A stretch of DNA of 23,548 bases, from NCBI GenBank assembly GCA_001995005.1, contig MDJN01000166.1, positions 1-23,548 of the forward strand. Direction: 5' to 3'. Of this stretch, positions 1 through 8,104 are shown one piece after another. Numbering within the stretch: position 1 is the stretch's first letter; the number at the start of each line of letters is the position of its first letter. Under the pieces are notes generated by a model, which saw only the letters and a program-made list of their open reading frames with translations, was not told the DNA's origin and did not search any database. Origin of the DNA: Candidatus Parepulonipiscium sp. PG-Nun2H_MBin03. GTDB lineage: Bacteria > Bacillota > Clostridia > Lachnospirales > Cellulosilyticaceae. A program made the position numbers and the translations under genes.

Positions 1-1628
1 ATTTTATCCGCATCTCGGATAGTACCAATTCTTTGACCAACAATTAACCTAGTTGAATTTTTGCATACCATATTTAGAGCAGTTCTTAAAACTCTATCAG
101 TCTTATAATCCAGTGCACTAAATGAGTCATCAAATATAAAAAAAGGAGGATTTTTATATATAGCTCTAGCTATAGATAATCGTTGTTTTTGGCCTCCAGA
201 TAAATTTCTGCCATCTTGTGCAACATAAGCGTCTGATTTTTTATCTAGATTATTTACAAATTCGCTTGCTTGAGAAATATCTAGTGAATTTATAAGTGCG
301 TTATTATCAACTGCGCTACCATATGTTACGTTTGAGTTGACTGTGCCTGTAAAAAGGATAGCCTTTTGTGAAACATATCCAATAAGATGATTTAATGTTG
401 TTTTACTATATTCTTTTATGTTGATACCATTAAGTAAAATTTCACCAGAGGATACATCATAAAACCGAGGAATTAGATTTACTAAGGTGCTTTTTCCGCA
501 ACCGGTTGAGCCTATAAAAGCAACAACCTCACCAGGTTTAGCAGAAAATGATATATCTTTTAGAACATATTCTTTAGCATCTGGATATTTAAAGCTGACA
601 TTTCTAAATTCGATTTCACCCGTTTTTGAGGATGTCTCATCTGTTGTTGTGCCATAAATAATTGAGAGGTCTGTTTCTAATACTTCGTTAATTCTTTTTG
701 CAGAGATACTTGCACGAGGAGCAAGCATAAATACCATAACTAGCATCATAAATGACATTATTACTTGTATAGCATAAGAAGAAAATACTACCATATCTGA
801 AAATAGTATTAATTTTTCTATACCCATAGCTTCATTGATGAGTACAGCACCAATCAAATATACAGCAAGTACTAATCCGTTATTAACAATTTGTATACTA
901 GGCATAAGTAGTGACATTACCTTTCCGGTAAATAAATTGGCTTGAGTTAATTGTTTATTAGCTACTTCAAACTTATTGCTTTGATATTCTTCTGCATTAT
1001 ATGCCCGAACTACGCTAAGTCCGTCTAAGTGCTCTCTTGCGACTAAATTGATTTTATCTGTGTATTCTTGTAGACGTTTAAAGCTAGGTATTGCAAGCCG
1101 TAAACATATGAATACTATTACCATAAGTATAAAAACAGCCACAGCTGTAGCGATAGTCCAGGCGAAATTTTTCCCAGATATTTTATATATTGCATACGCT
1201 GCCATAAGAGGTGATTTTATTATCATTTGCGTACCCATAACAATAAACATCTGTACTTGGGTTATATCATTTGTTGTACGAGTAATAAGGCTAGAGGTAG
1301 AAAAATGATTTATTTCATTCATTGAAAAAGACATAACCTTGTTAAAAATTTTACTACGTATACTAAAAGAAAAATTAGCTGCAACTCTAGCAGACAGTAA
1401 CGCTACTAAAATTAATAATATAAGACTTGCAAATGCACAGCCTAACATTAATATTCCGGCATCTATTATGGAATCCATCTGGCTTCCTGGGACTTGAACT
1501 AGCATAGTAATCTCTTGCATATAATCAGGCAATCTTAGTTCAAAATAGATTTGTAAGCATGTAAAAATAAAAATTATAAAAATTAAACCTATTTCTTTAG
1601 TTGTTAGATTTTTTAATATCTTCGTCAT
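1..1628 (-). CDS. ABC exporter half-transporter (membrane domain fused to ATPase domain), degenerate-site subunit, partial
   Basis: The frame reads 542 codons leftward from an ATG at 1628 and leaves the window before its stop. About six hydrophobic segments fill residues 10-300 (exporter membrane domain). The ATPase domain then shows Walker A GSTGCGKST (373-381), signature LSGGQ (476-480), and Walker B ending in D500 followed by D501. The catalytic Glu is therefore Asp, and the H-loop His is Gln (Q532 in VGQRI). In the known family this pair marks the non-catalytic half of heterodimeric exporters of the TM287/288 and BmrCD type, so a canonical partner gene should lie just left of the window. 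The ATGA overlap with the upstream MarR gene means the two are co-transcribed and probably translationally coupled. Inferred role: regulated export of a drug or other amphipathic compound; the substrate cannot be read from sequence. Confidence 0.93.
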   Translation of the reverse strand, partial: MTKILKNLTTKEIGLIFIIFIFTCLQIYFELRLPDYMQEITMLVQVPGSQMDSIIDAGILMLGCAFASLILLILVALLSARVAANFSFSIRSKIFNKVMSFSMNEINHFSTSSLITRTTNDITQVQMFIVMGTQMIIKSPLMAAYAIYKISGKNFAWTIATAVAVFILMVIVFICLRLAIPSFKRLQEYTDKINLVAREHLDGLSVVRAYNAEEYQSNKFEVANKQLTQANLFTGKVMSLLMPSIQIVNNGLVLAVYLIGAVLINEAMGIEKLILFSDMVVFSSYAIQVIMSFMMLVMVFMLAPRASISAKRINEVLETDLSIIYGTTTDETSSKTGEIEFRNVSFKYPDAKEYVLKDISFSAKPGEVVAFIGSTGCGKSTLVNLIPRFYDVSSGEILLNGINIKEYSKTTLNHLIGYVSQKAILFTGTVNSNVTYGSAVDNNALINSLDISQASEFVNNLDKKSDAYVAQDGRNLSGGQKQRLSIARAIYKNPPFFIFDDSFSALDYKTDRVLRTALNMVCKNSTRLIVGQRIGTIRDADK

Positions 1629-2071
1629 ATCTTCTCCTTAAATAAAACATCTACTGAATTCATTATTTGTTTAATTTTCTCTAGGGTTGCGAAACATTTA
1701 GTAACTTCGTCAAAACCTATTTCGTCTATAATTTTGGTTACTACCAGATAAAGATGATTTTTTATTTGTATGATAGTATCTTCTCCTGTTGTAGTAAGTC
1801 TTACCCTAGTAATCCTAGAGTCATTGCTGTCTGCGTACTTAGTGATAAGGTTTTGTTTTTCCATTTTTTTTAGTAAAACTGACATTCTTGCAGTACTTAC
1901 TTTTAAAGCAGTGCTAATATCTTTAGAGCATACTATAGATTGTGCTTCATTCAGATATTTTAAAACAGCAAATATCCCTGCATTAGTTTTATTAATTCTA
2001 TCAAAAGTATGTTTTGGATGATTTTTTGAAAGCATATCCATTACATATTGGATTTGAACCTCAGTTGCCAT
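1625..2071 (-). CDS. MarR family transcriptional regulator
   Basis: This 148-residue protein has MarR-family size and layout. N-terminal helices are followed by a winged helix-turn-helix at about residues 35-100, with SKDISTALKVSTARMSVLLKKMEKQNLI as recognition region (split here: SKDISTALKV, STARMSVLL, KKMEKQNLI), then the wing with DSNDSRITRVRLTTTG. The C-terminal helices are for dimerisation. The start at 2071 is set by AGGAGG about 7 bases upstream on the minus strand. Its TGA shares ATGA with the start of the ABC exporter gene. MarR proteins next to exporters usually repress the pair and let go when they bind a ligand. Two inverted repeats over the promoter support autoregulation here (inference). 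The ligand is unknown. Confidence 0.93.
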   Translation of the reverse strand: MATEVQIQYVMDMLSKNHPKHTFDRINKTNAGIFAVLKYLNEAQSIVCSKDISTALKVSTARMSVLLKKMEKQNLITKYADSNDSRITRVRLTTTGEDTIIQIKNHLYLVVTKIIDEIGFDEVTKCFATLEKIKQIMNSVDVLFKEKI

Positions 2072-2089
2072 TAACTATTCCTCCTTTAC

Positions 2090-2131
2090 TAACCTGGTTA
2101 ATTATATAGTATGCCTAACTGAGTTAGTTAA
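2090..2131 (-). promoter_or_regulatory. Probable marR-ABC promoter with two operator-like inverted repeats
   Basis: On the minus strand TATAAT (2106-2101) lies 19 bases after TTAACT (2131-2126), a usable though slightly long-spaced promoter. The inverted repeat TAACC-T-GGTTA (2090-2100) covers the expected transcription start. A second one, CTAAC-TGA-GTTAG (2115-2127), fills the spacer and touches the -35. Both share the half-site TAAC/GTTA, which fits two dimers of the neighbouring MarR protein. A second, extended -10 (TGGTATAAT, 2168-2160) lies further upstream and could be an alternative promoter. The repeats are seen; binding is inferred. Confidence 0.6.
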
Positions 2132-2256
2132 TGCATGGAAATTTTTGAATAATTTCTAAATTATACCAAAATAATTGTCAGAAGATTACTTATATAAAAA
2201 TAGTCCAATCCGGACAAACTAAATCTATTATATAAAAAACAAGGAGGAATTATAGA

Positions 2257-2394
2257 ATGAAAAAATATTTATCCGGTATTTTAGTTATTTCAATCTTCTT
2301 TGTACCACCTATACAAGGTGACATTAAGGTAAGTAGGTCGCACGCAAGTCGAGCTATTTTTGCTTTCACACCTATAGAAATTAATAGATTATAG
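2257..2394 (+). CDS. Small putative exported peptide, 45 residues, unrecognised
   Basis: A 45-codon frame starts at ATG 2257 after a strong AAGGAGG (2240-2246, spacing about 10) and ends at TAG 2392. The product begins MKKYLSGILVISIFFVP, a short Lys-positive start and a hydrophobic core typical of a Sec signal peptide, with a possible cleavage near residue 21. About 24 mostly polar residues remain, including RSHASR. I do not recognise the family. It is divergent from the marR-ABC genes and is not followed by a clear terminator before the next gene. It could be a secreted peptide or signal, or the leftover 5-prime end of a decayed secreted-protein gene. The strong ribosome site and signal-like N-terminus argue that it is translated; there is no further evidence. 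Confidence 0.45.
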   Translation: MKKYLSGILVISIFFVPPIQGDIKVSRSHASRAIFAFTPIEINRL

Positions 2395-2417
2395 TTTAAA
2401 AGTATATAATTATTTAG

Positions 2418-2438
2418 TATAACCTATAGGGTTATAAT
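2418..2438 (+). promoter_or_regulatory. Dyad with embedded -10-like TATAAT before the 113-residue protein
   Basis: TATAACC (2418-2424) and GGTTATA (2430-2436) form a perfect 7-bp inverted repeat around TATAG. Its right arm overlaps TATAAT (2433-2438), which would place a transcription start about 40 bases before the ATG at 2485. The matching -35 (TTATTT, 2410-2415) is weak. It could be a promoter with an operator or a small RNA hairpin; no T-run follows, so it is not a terminator. Confidence 0.3.
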
Positions 2439-2484
2439 GAGTCTTTACTTATATAACTTTTATAATAGGAAAGAGGGTAATTAT

Positions 2485-2826
2485 ATGCAAATGCAACAAG
2501 AATATAAAACTATTGCGAATTTAAGCATAGGTATTATTATGTCAATACTACTTTTTTTTAGTGGTTACTACTTATATAATTATTTTAATCCAACTATTTA
2601 TGGAGCTTGGAGATCAACTTCAACAGACCAAATTGTCGAGTTTAGACGAAATGGTGAAGTGATTATAGGAAATACAGATTATATAGCGTATATAGAAGTA
2701 ATTTCACCCACTAAGATGAGATATATTGTAGATAATAAAACATTCGAGATGTATTACCAAATAGAAGGTCGCAAACTTTACTGGGGCCTAGATATAGATG
2801 ATTTAGAAGAGTTTAATAGAGATTAG
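2485..2826 (+). CDS. Single-pass membrane-anchored protein with a small extracellular beta domain, unrecognised
   Basis: I chose ATG 2485 (113 residues) because GAGGG (2472-2476) sits 8 bases before it. The longer in-frame ATG at 2437 has no ribosome site and would add an unlikely leader. Residues about 11-31 (ANLSIGIIMSILLFFSGYYL) form one membrane segment. The rest is short and beta-rich: YGAWRSTSTDQIVEFRRNGEVII, shown here as YGAWRSTSTD and QIVEFRRNGEVII, then YIAYIEVISPTKMRYIV. The pattern, a GxW start, strands and a repeated aromatic/charged rhythm, recalls lipocalin-like domains of small exported Firmicute proteins, but I cannot name the family. Its last codons form the left and right arms of the terminator at 2807-2836. 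It is monocistronic or shares a transcript with the 45-residue peptide. Confidence 0.78.
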   Translation: MQMQQEYKTIANLSIGIIMSILLFFSGYYLYNYFNPTIYGAWRSTSTDQIVEFRRNGEVIIGNTDYIAYIEVISPTKMRYIVDNKTFEMYYQIEGRKLYWGLDIDDLEEFNRD

Positions 2827-2836
2827 ACTCTTTTTT
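2807..2836 (+). terminator. Rho-independent terminator overlapping the end of the preceding gene
   Basis: AAGAGTTTAAT (2807-2817) pairs with ATTAGACTCTT (2822-2832) as an 11-bp stem with one G-T pair and the 4-base loop AGAG. Six T bases (2831-2836) follow or complete the stem. The stop codon of the 113-residue protein (2824-2826) lies inside the right arm. Confidence 0.85.
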
Positions 2837-2870
2837 GTTGCGTAGATTTTATTATGTAATTATTTTTTTG

Positions 2871-2899
2871 TTGAGAAATATAATTAACTATGGTATTAT
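2871..2899 (+). promoter_or_regulatory. Sigma-A-type promoter for pyrE
   Basis: TTGAGA (2871-2876) and TATTAT (2894-2899) are 17 bases apart, and TG at 2891-2892 gives an extended -10. The expected start near 2906 leaves a leader of about 29 bases, so there is no room for a PyrR-type attenuator. Confidence 0.75.
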
Positions 2900-2934
2900 A
2901 ATAAAAAATTTATTTAATCTTTTGGGAGGATGTT

Positions 2935-3603
2935 ATGAAAAAAGAATTTATAGAATTTATGGTAGAAGCGGGAGTATTAACTTTTGGTGACTTTGTAACA
3001 AAGAGTGGCAGAAATACACCTTATTTTATTAATACAGGAAATTATCAAACAGGCGAACAAATAGCAAAACTAGGTGAATTTTACGCAAACTGGGTTAAAG
3101 AAAATTTTGATAAAATGCCTGTTTTATTTGGACCTGCATATAAAGGGATACCATTAGTGGTTACAACAGCTAGTAGCTTAGCTAGTCAATATAACATTAA
3201 CACAAATTATTGCTTTAATAGAAAAGAAGTAAAAGACCATGGCGAAGGCGGTTCTATGGTTGGGTATAAATTAAAAGATGGCGATAATGTATTAATTGTT
3301 GAAGATGTAATCACAGCTGGCACTGCACTTAGAGAATGCTTACCTATTTTAAAGGCGGCTGCTGACATAAATATAGTAGGTTTAATAGTTTCAGTAGACA
3401 GAATGGAAGTAGGCTCTAATAATAAAACTGCGGCAATAGAAATATACGAAGAATTTGGAATTAAAATATATTCTTTAGTAACGGTTAGAGAAATTATTAA
3501 TTATTTGCATAATACACCTGTTAATGGAAAAATTATTATTGATGATAATATTAAATCCAAGATGGAAGAATACCTTGAAAAATACTGCGTAAGGAGCAAT
3601 TAA
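2935..3603 (+). CDS. pyrE: Orotate phosphoribosyltransferase
   Basis: This cytoplasmic enzyme joins orotate to PRPP to form orotidine 5-prime-monophosphate, the fifth step of pyrimidine synthesis. The 222-residue length is normal. The type-I phosphoribosyltransferase PRPP loop is VLIVEDVITAGTA (119-131). The mobile catalytic loop NRKEVKDHGEGG (95-106) keeps the lysines and acidic residues usual in PyrE. The start at 2935 follows GGGAGGA (2924-2930). It is first in a run of closely spaced genes and its TAA shares one base with the mutS2 ATG (TAATG), so the two are probably translationally coupled. No other pyr genes are nearby, which is less common than a complete pyr cluster. The function call is firm. 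Confidence 0.97.
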   Translation: MKKEFIEFMVEAGVLTFGDFVTKSGRNTPYFINTGNYQTGEQIAKLGEFYANWVKENFDKMPVLFGPAYKGIPLVVTTASSLASQYNINTNYCFNRKEVKDHGEGGSMVGYKLKDGDNVLIVEDVITAGTALRECLPILKAAADINIVGLIVSVDRMEVGSNNKTAAIEIYEEFGIKIYSLVTVREIINYLHNTPVNGKIIIDDNIKSKMEEYLEKYCVRSN

Positions 3604-5984
3604 TGAATAATAAGGCATTATATAAACTAGAATTTAATAAAATTAGAGATATGCTAAAAAATCATGCGGTGACTGAAGAGGGGAAAAATTTTATTCATAA
3701 GTTAGTACCGACTTCAGAACCGGCAGAGGTATATAAGCTACAACATGAGACAAGTAATGCTCTTAATTTAAGTGTGAAAAAAGGCAAACCTCCTTTTAAT
3801 AAAATTGTAGAGATACCTACAAAAAGAGTTAAGGTAGGAGCTGTATTAGGTAGCAGTGAAATATTGAATGTTGGAAAGGTTCTTAAAACTAGTAGATTAT
3901 TAAAAAAATATTCTAAAGAAGAGATAGAGGGAATTTCATTTGATTATTTAGTAGGATATTTTGAACAACTATTTGTTAATAAGGAAATTGAATTTGAGAT
4001 AGACAGGTGTATCTTATCTGTCGATGAATATTCAGACGATGCTACGCCAACTCTTAGTCGAATTAGGCGTGAAAAGAATAAGCTATACAATAATGTACGT
4101 GAAACTATGCAAAGTATGATACATGGTAGCAGTTATAAAGATATGATACAAGAAGCGATAATTACAATGCGAGATGACAGGTATTGTATACCTATTAAAG
4201 CTTCCCATAAGTCTATGTTTAAAGGGATTATACATGATACATCGTCTAGTGGTGCCACTGTTTTTATTGAGCCTGCTATTGTGGTGGAAATGAATAATAA
4301 AATCCGAGAGCTGATATCAGCAGAGCAAGATGAAATACAAGTTATATTAAGTATGTTTAGTGAAAAAATAAGCGAGATGATAGATGAATTAGATATAACT
4401 TTTAAGGCAATAATTAATTTAGATGTTATTTTTGCAAAGTCAGAGTTTGCTCTAAAAATAGATGGACGAACTCCTATACTAAATGAGAAAAAATATATAA
4501 ATATAAAAGGGGCCAGACACCCTTTATTAAATAAAGAAGAGGTTGTGCCTATTGATGTATATGTTGGAGATAAATTTTCAACTCTTTTGATTACAGGTCC
4601 AAATACAGGTGGAAAAACTGTTACTTTAAAGACGATAGGACTCTTTACAATTATGGCACAATGTGGTTTATTTATCCCTGCAAAAGATGGCAGTCAACTA
4701 GCTATATTTGATGATGTATTTGCAGGATTAGGAGATGAGCAAAGTATAGAGCAAAGTCTTAGTACCTTCTCAGCTCATATGAAAAATATTATAGAAATTT
4801 TAAAGAATATGAATAGTAATAGTTTAGTTTTATTGGATGAATTAGGCTCAGGAACAGATCCCGCAGAAGGTGCGGCTCTTGCAATGGCAATTTTAGAACA
4901 TCTTAGAAAAGAGCAAATAACTACGGTTGCAACTACGCATTATAGTGAGTTGAAACTATATGCATTATCTATAGATGGGGTGGAAAATGCTGGTTGTGAG
5001 TTTGATATAGTCGAGCTTAGACCTACGTATAAATTGTTAATAGGGGTTCCTGGAAAAAGTAATGCATTTGCTATATCACAAAAATTAGGACTGGCAGAGC
5101 ATTTGATAAAAGATGCCAAAGTATATTTGCAAAAAGAAAATATTAAGATGGAAGACATTTTAGTAGAGCTTGAATACAGTAAACGAACAGCACAAATAGA
5201 AAAAGAAAATGCATTAAAATTTAGAAAAGAAGCCGAAAGTTTAAAAGAGGCTATGAAAAAAGAAAGACAAAAACTAGAATTATCTCGGCAAAAAATTTTG
5301 CAGCGTGCAGAAGAAAAAGGTAAGGATTTACTAAGAAATGTTGAGATTGAGACCGATAATATATTAAAAGAAGTCCGGCAAACCGCAAGACTTGCTATGG
5401 CTAATATAGATGAGGCTACATTACAAAATATTAAACAAAAAGTAAAGGATAACTCAGAAAAAACAACCGCAGACATGAGCAAAAAAATAGGTTATACAAA
5501 GCCGAAACCTAAAGCTATAAAAAATCTTAGAGTGGGAGAAGAAGTATTAGTAATTTCATTTAATAAGCAAGGTATTGTACTTACAGAGCCTAATAATAAT
5601 GGAGAAGTACAAGTACAAGTTGGGATTTTGCCATTAACTGTTAATGTAACAGATATAACACGTGATATAACAACGCCTAAACCTGAAAAAAAGATTTCAC
5701 AACGTTCTAATATTAAGAGTAAAACAAGTAAAGCTCTGCACATTAGAGCAGAAATAGATTTGCGAGGAATGATGAGTGACGAGGCAGTAGCTGCGGTCGA
5801 CAAATACCTAGATGATGCATATTTAGCTGGGTTAAAGCAAGTTACAATAATACATGGAAAGGGCACAGGGGTGCTTAGAAATGCTGTATCTGTAATGTTA
5901 AAAAGAAATCAACATGTACTAAGTTTTAGGTTAGGTAAATATGGCGAAGGTGAAAATGGAGTAACTATAGTAGAATTAAAATAA
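3603..5984 (+). CDS. mutS2: MutS2 endonuclease/ATPase with C-terminal Smr domain
   Basis: The 793-residue protein matches full-length MutS2. It has an N-terminal helical lever/clamp region, then Walker A GPNTGGKT (332-339), Walker B LVLLDE with D412-E413, followed by GSGTDPAEGAA. A long charged coiled-coil insert runs at roughly 500-600. The C-terminal Smr nuclease domain has DLRG (719-722) and HGKGTGVLR (751-759). It lacks the mismatch-recognition domain of MutS, so it is not a mismatch-repair MutS. Family members restrain homologous recombination, and in Bacillus MutS2 splits collided ribosomes; which role dominates here cannot be read. It overlaps pyrE by one base with AAGGAG at 3591-3596. 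The response regulator starts 8-12 bases after its stop. Confidence 0.97.
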   Translation: MNNKALYKLEFNKIRDMLKNHAVTEEGKNFIHKLVPTSEPAEVYKLQHETSNALNLSVKKGKPPFNKIVEIPTKRVKVGAVLGSSEILNVGKVLKTSRLLKKYSKEEIEGISFDYLVGYFEQLFVNKEIEFEIDRCILSVDEYSDDATPTLSRIRREKNKLYNNVRETMQSMIHGSSYKDMIQEAIITMRDDRYCIPIKASHKSMFKGIIHDTSSSGATVFIEPAIVVEMNNKIRELISAEQDEIQVILSMFSEKISEMIDELDITFKAIINLDVIFAKSEFALKIDGRTPILNEKKYINIKGARHPLLNKEEVVPIDVYVGDKFSTLLITGPNTGGKTVTLKTIGLFTIMAQCGLFIPAKDGSQLAIFDDVFAGLGDEQSIEQSLSTFSAHMKNIIEILKNMNSNSLVLLDELGSGTDPAEGAALAMAILEHLRKEQITTVATTHYSELKLYALSIDGVENAGCEFDIVELRPTYKLLIGVPGKSNAFAISQKLGLAEHLIKDAKVYLQKENIKMEDILVELEYSKRTAQIEKENALKFRKEAESLKEAMKKERQKLELSRQKILQRAEEKGKDLLRNVEIETDNILKEVRQTARLAMANIDEATLQNIKQKVKDNSEKTTADMSKKIGYTKPKPKAIKNLRVGEEVLVISFNKQGIVLTEPNNNGEVQVQVGILPLTVNVTDITRDITTPKPEKKISQRSNIKSKTSKALHIRAEIDLRGMMSDEAVAAVDKYLDDAYLAGLKQVTIIHGKGTGVLRNAVSVMLKRNQHVLSFRLGKYGEGENGVTIVELK

Positions 5985-5995
5985 GGGAGAAGATG

Positions 5996-6688
5996 ATGCA
6001 GAATAATAAAATATTAATAGTAGATGATGATAAAAATATAGTAGAGCTTATAACATTATATTTAGAACAAGATGGGTATCAGACGCTAAGTGCTAATACA
6101 GGTGCTAGTGGATTAAGACTATTTAAGTCTTTTGTGCCAGATTTGATAATACTAGATGTTATGATACCTGAGATTAATGGTTATGAAGTATTAAAGCAAA
6201 TTCGTAAAGAAAGTATGATACCTATTATAATGCTTACAGCCAAAGGAGAAGTGTTTGATAAAGTCATAGGTCTTGAATTTGGAGCTGATGATTATATAGT
6301 AAAACCTTTTGATTCTAGAGAATTAGTAGCCAGAGTAAAAGCATTGCTTAGACGTATGAATTATAAAATGGAAGCTGATACAGAAAATGTAAAAGAAATA
6401 CTAATAATTGATAATTTAAAGATTGATAAACACAGTTATACCGTAACTTATAATGGAAATATAGTAGAATTACCGCCAAAAGAGCTAGAGATTTTATACT
6501 TCTTAGCAAAAAATCCTAGGCAACTTTTTACACGTGAGCAACTGTTAGATAAAATATGGGGATATGACTATATAGGGGATACAAGAACAGTAGATGTGCA
6601 TATAAAACGACTAAGAGATAAGCTAGAAGGTGATAATAAATGGACAATAAAGACGGTGTGGGGAAAAGGATACAAGTTCGAAGATTAA
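5996..6688 (+). CDS. OmpR/PhoB-type response regulator
   Basis: This 230-residue DNA-binding regulator has a receiver domain with acidic D10-D12, phospho-acceptor D54 (LIILDVMIP), T81 and K103 (IVKPF). The winged helix follows, with LPPKELEILYFLA, REQLLDKIWG and the VDVHIKRLRDKLE/GKGYKF end. I prefer the second of two adjacent ATGs (5996) because GGAG at 5986-5989 is then 6 bases away; the first (5993) would leave only 3. It follows mutS2 by about 10 bases and overlaps the kinase gene by 49 bases, so this is a cognate pair made from one message. The kinase and downstream HtrA suggest an envelope-stress role. Targets are unknown. Confidence 0.95.
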   Translation: MQNNKILIVDDDKNIVELITLYLEQDGYQTLSANTGASGLRLFKSFVPDLIILDVMIPEINGYEVLKQIRKESMIPIIMLTAKGEVFDKVIGLEFGADDYIVKPFDSRELVARVKALLRRMNYKMEADTENVKEILIIDNLKIDKHSYTVTYNGNIVELPPKELEILYFLAKNPRQLFTREQLLDKIWGYDYIGDTRTVDVHIKRLRDKLEGDNKWTIKTVWGKGYKFED

Positions 6689-8094
6689 AAACTGTCTTTG
6701 GTAAATTATTTACAGTTTATTTAACGTTTTGTTTAATTATAATATTGATATTTTCAATTATATTCTCAAATAGATTTCATTACTATTTTATAGAATTTAT
6801 TCAAGAGATGATGGTTGAACAAGCTAGATTTATTGCAAATGAGTACCAAAATGTAGACCAAATTATAGCTAATCCGGAAAAAGCGATAGAAATAATATTA
6901 TTTAGAGTAGAAACATTAAATAATTATTTAGGTGCAACTACATGGATTGTGGATAAAAAAAAATTGGTTAACGTTCTAACTAAAAATTATACTTCATATA
7001 CAGTTAAAGATGAACAAGTTTATAATGAGCTTTTGCAAACAATATTTGCAGGGAATGTTGTTAAAAGCCAAGGGGTATTTAAAGACTCTACAGATGGCGA
7101 AATATTAACTATAGGTCATCCTATTATTATAGGAAATCAAATATACTATATATTATTAATTCATGCTCCTCTTGACTATATATATGATATATTAAGAGAA
7201 ATAAATTGGCTTATTCTAAATTTACTAGTAATTTCATCTATTATTGTATTTATGATTATTTATCTATTATCAAAACATATAACTATTCCTTTAGTTGAAA
7301 TGAATAAGGTTGCAAGACAAATATCAAACGGTGAATTTGATAAAAGAATAAATGTAAAAGGGGAAGATGAGGTAGCACAGCTAGGTATATCTTTAAATAA
7401 TATGGCCAATAATTTAGATAAAATCGAACAAAATAAAAACGATTTTCTATCAAATATAACCCATGATTTGCGTACTCCGCTTACATCCATACAAGGTTTT
7501 GTGACTGCTATTTTAGATGGGACAATTCCGCCGGATAAAACAGATAAGTACTTAAATATAGTTTTAGCTGAGACAAAACGTATGATAAATATGACTAATA
7601 GTATATTAGAATTACACAAATTGCAGTTTAGCGAAATAAAAGTTACAAAAATAGCATTTGATATCCACGAGATGATAAAAGATGTACTTACTAATTTAGA
7701 AATTAGAGTTAGCGAAAAAAATATAAAAATACAATTATTTTTAGAAGATAAAGTACAAATGGTATTAGCAGACAGTGAAAAAATCGTACGAGTAGTACAA
7801 AACTTGCTTGACAATGCTCTCAAATTTGTTGATGAAGGTGGAACTATTCAAATTGAAACAGTGACAGATAGTAATAAATTATTTGTGTCTATAAAAAACA
7901 GTGGTAGCAAATTAACAGAAGAAGAGCTAAAACATATATGGAATAGATTTTATAAGTCTGATTTGTCTAGAAGCCAAGAGGGAATGGGCTTAGGGTTAGT
8001 AATTGTTAAAGAAATAATACAGTCACATAACGAGAAAATATGTGTAACTAGTGATGATATGACTACTTTTTGTTTTTCGTTAGAGCGTGCATAG
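6640..8094 (+). CDS. Sensor histidine kinase, partner of the upstream response regulator
   Basis: The 484-residue protein has two membrane helices (about 22-43 and 190-211) around a roughly 145-residue outside sensor domain. Then come a HAMP linker (about 212-263), HisKA with phospho-acceptor H275 (NITHDLRTPLT) and an HATPase domain with N-box NLLDN (388-392) and G2 box GMGLGL (448-453). The G1 box is N420-S-G-S rather than D-x-G-x-G, a variant found in other working kinases. The start lies inside the regulator gene; GAAGGTGAT just before ATG 6640 is an excellent anti-16S match and supports the 49-base overlap. No known ligand domain is evident in the sensor region. Together with htrA it resembles CssS of the secretion-stress system (inference). 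Confidence 0.95.
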   Translation: MDNKDGVGKRIQVRRLKTVFGKLFTVYLTFCLIIILIFSIIFSNRFHYYFIEFIQEMMVEQARFIANEYQNVDQIIANPEKAIEIILFRVETLNNYLGATTWIVDKKKLVNVLTKNYTSYTVKDEQVYNELLQTIFAGNVVKSQGVFKDSTDGEILTIGHPIIIGNQIYYILLIHAPLDYIYDILREINWLILNLLVISSIIVFMIIYLLSKHITIPLVEMNKVARQISNGEFDKRINVKGEDEVAQLGISLNNMANNLDKIEQNKNDFLSNITHDLRTPLTSIQGFVTAILDGTIPPDKTDKYLNIVLAETKRMINMTNSILELHKLQFSEIKVTKIAFDIHEMIKDVLTNLEIRVSEKNIKIQLFLEDKVQMVLADSEKIVRVVQNLLDNALKFVDEGGTIQIETVTDSNKLFVSIKNSGSKLTEEELKHIWNRFYKSDLSRSQEGMGLGLVIVKEIIQSHNEKICVTSDDMTTFCFSLERA

Positions 8095-8104
8095 GAGGAA
8101 TTTA

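Noticed and set aside
1048..1308. 86-codon plus-strand frame inside the ABC exporter region
   Set aside because: It is antisense to the exporter's membrane helices, so its hydrophobic look is borrowed.
4254..4260. GCCACTG, a match to the core of the cobalamin riboswitch B12 box
   Set aside because: It lies inside the mutS2 coding sequence with no surrounding riboswitch elements. The same string at 18375-18381 is inside cbiC, and neither precedes a gene at the right distance.
4940..5482. 180-codon minus-strand frame opposite mutS2
   Set aside because: It is the shadow of the MutS2 coiled-coil codons, with low-complexity Ser/Phe/Leu composition and no ribosome site.
7260..7823. 187-codon minus-strand frame opposite the kinase
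   Set aside because: The kinase HAMP, HisKA and ATP-site motifs occupy the same DNA; the opposite frame has no recognisable domain.
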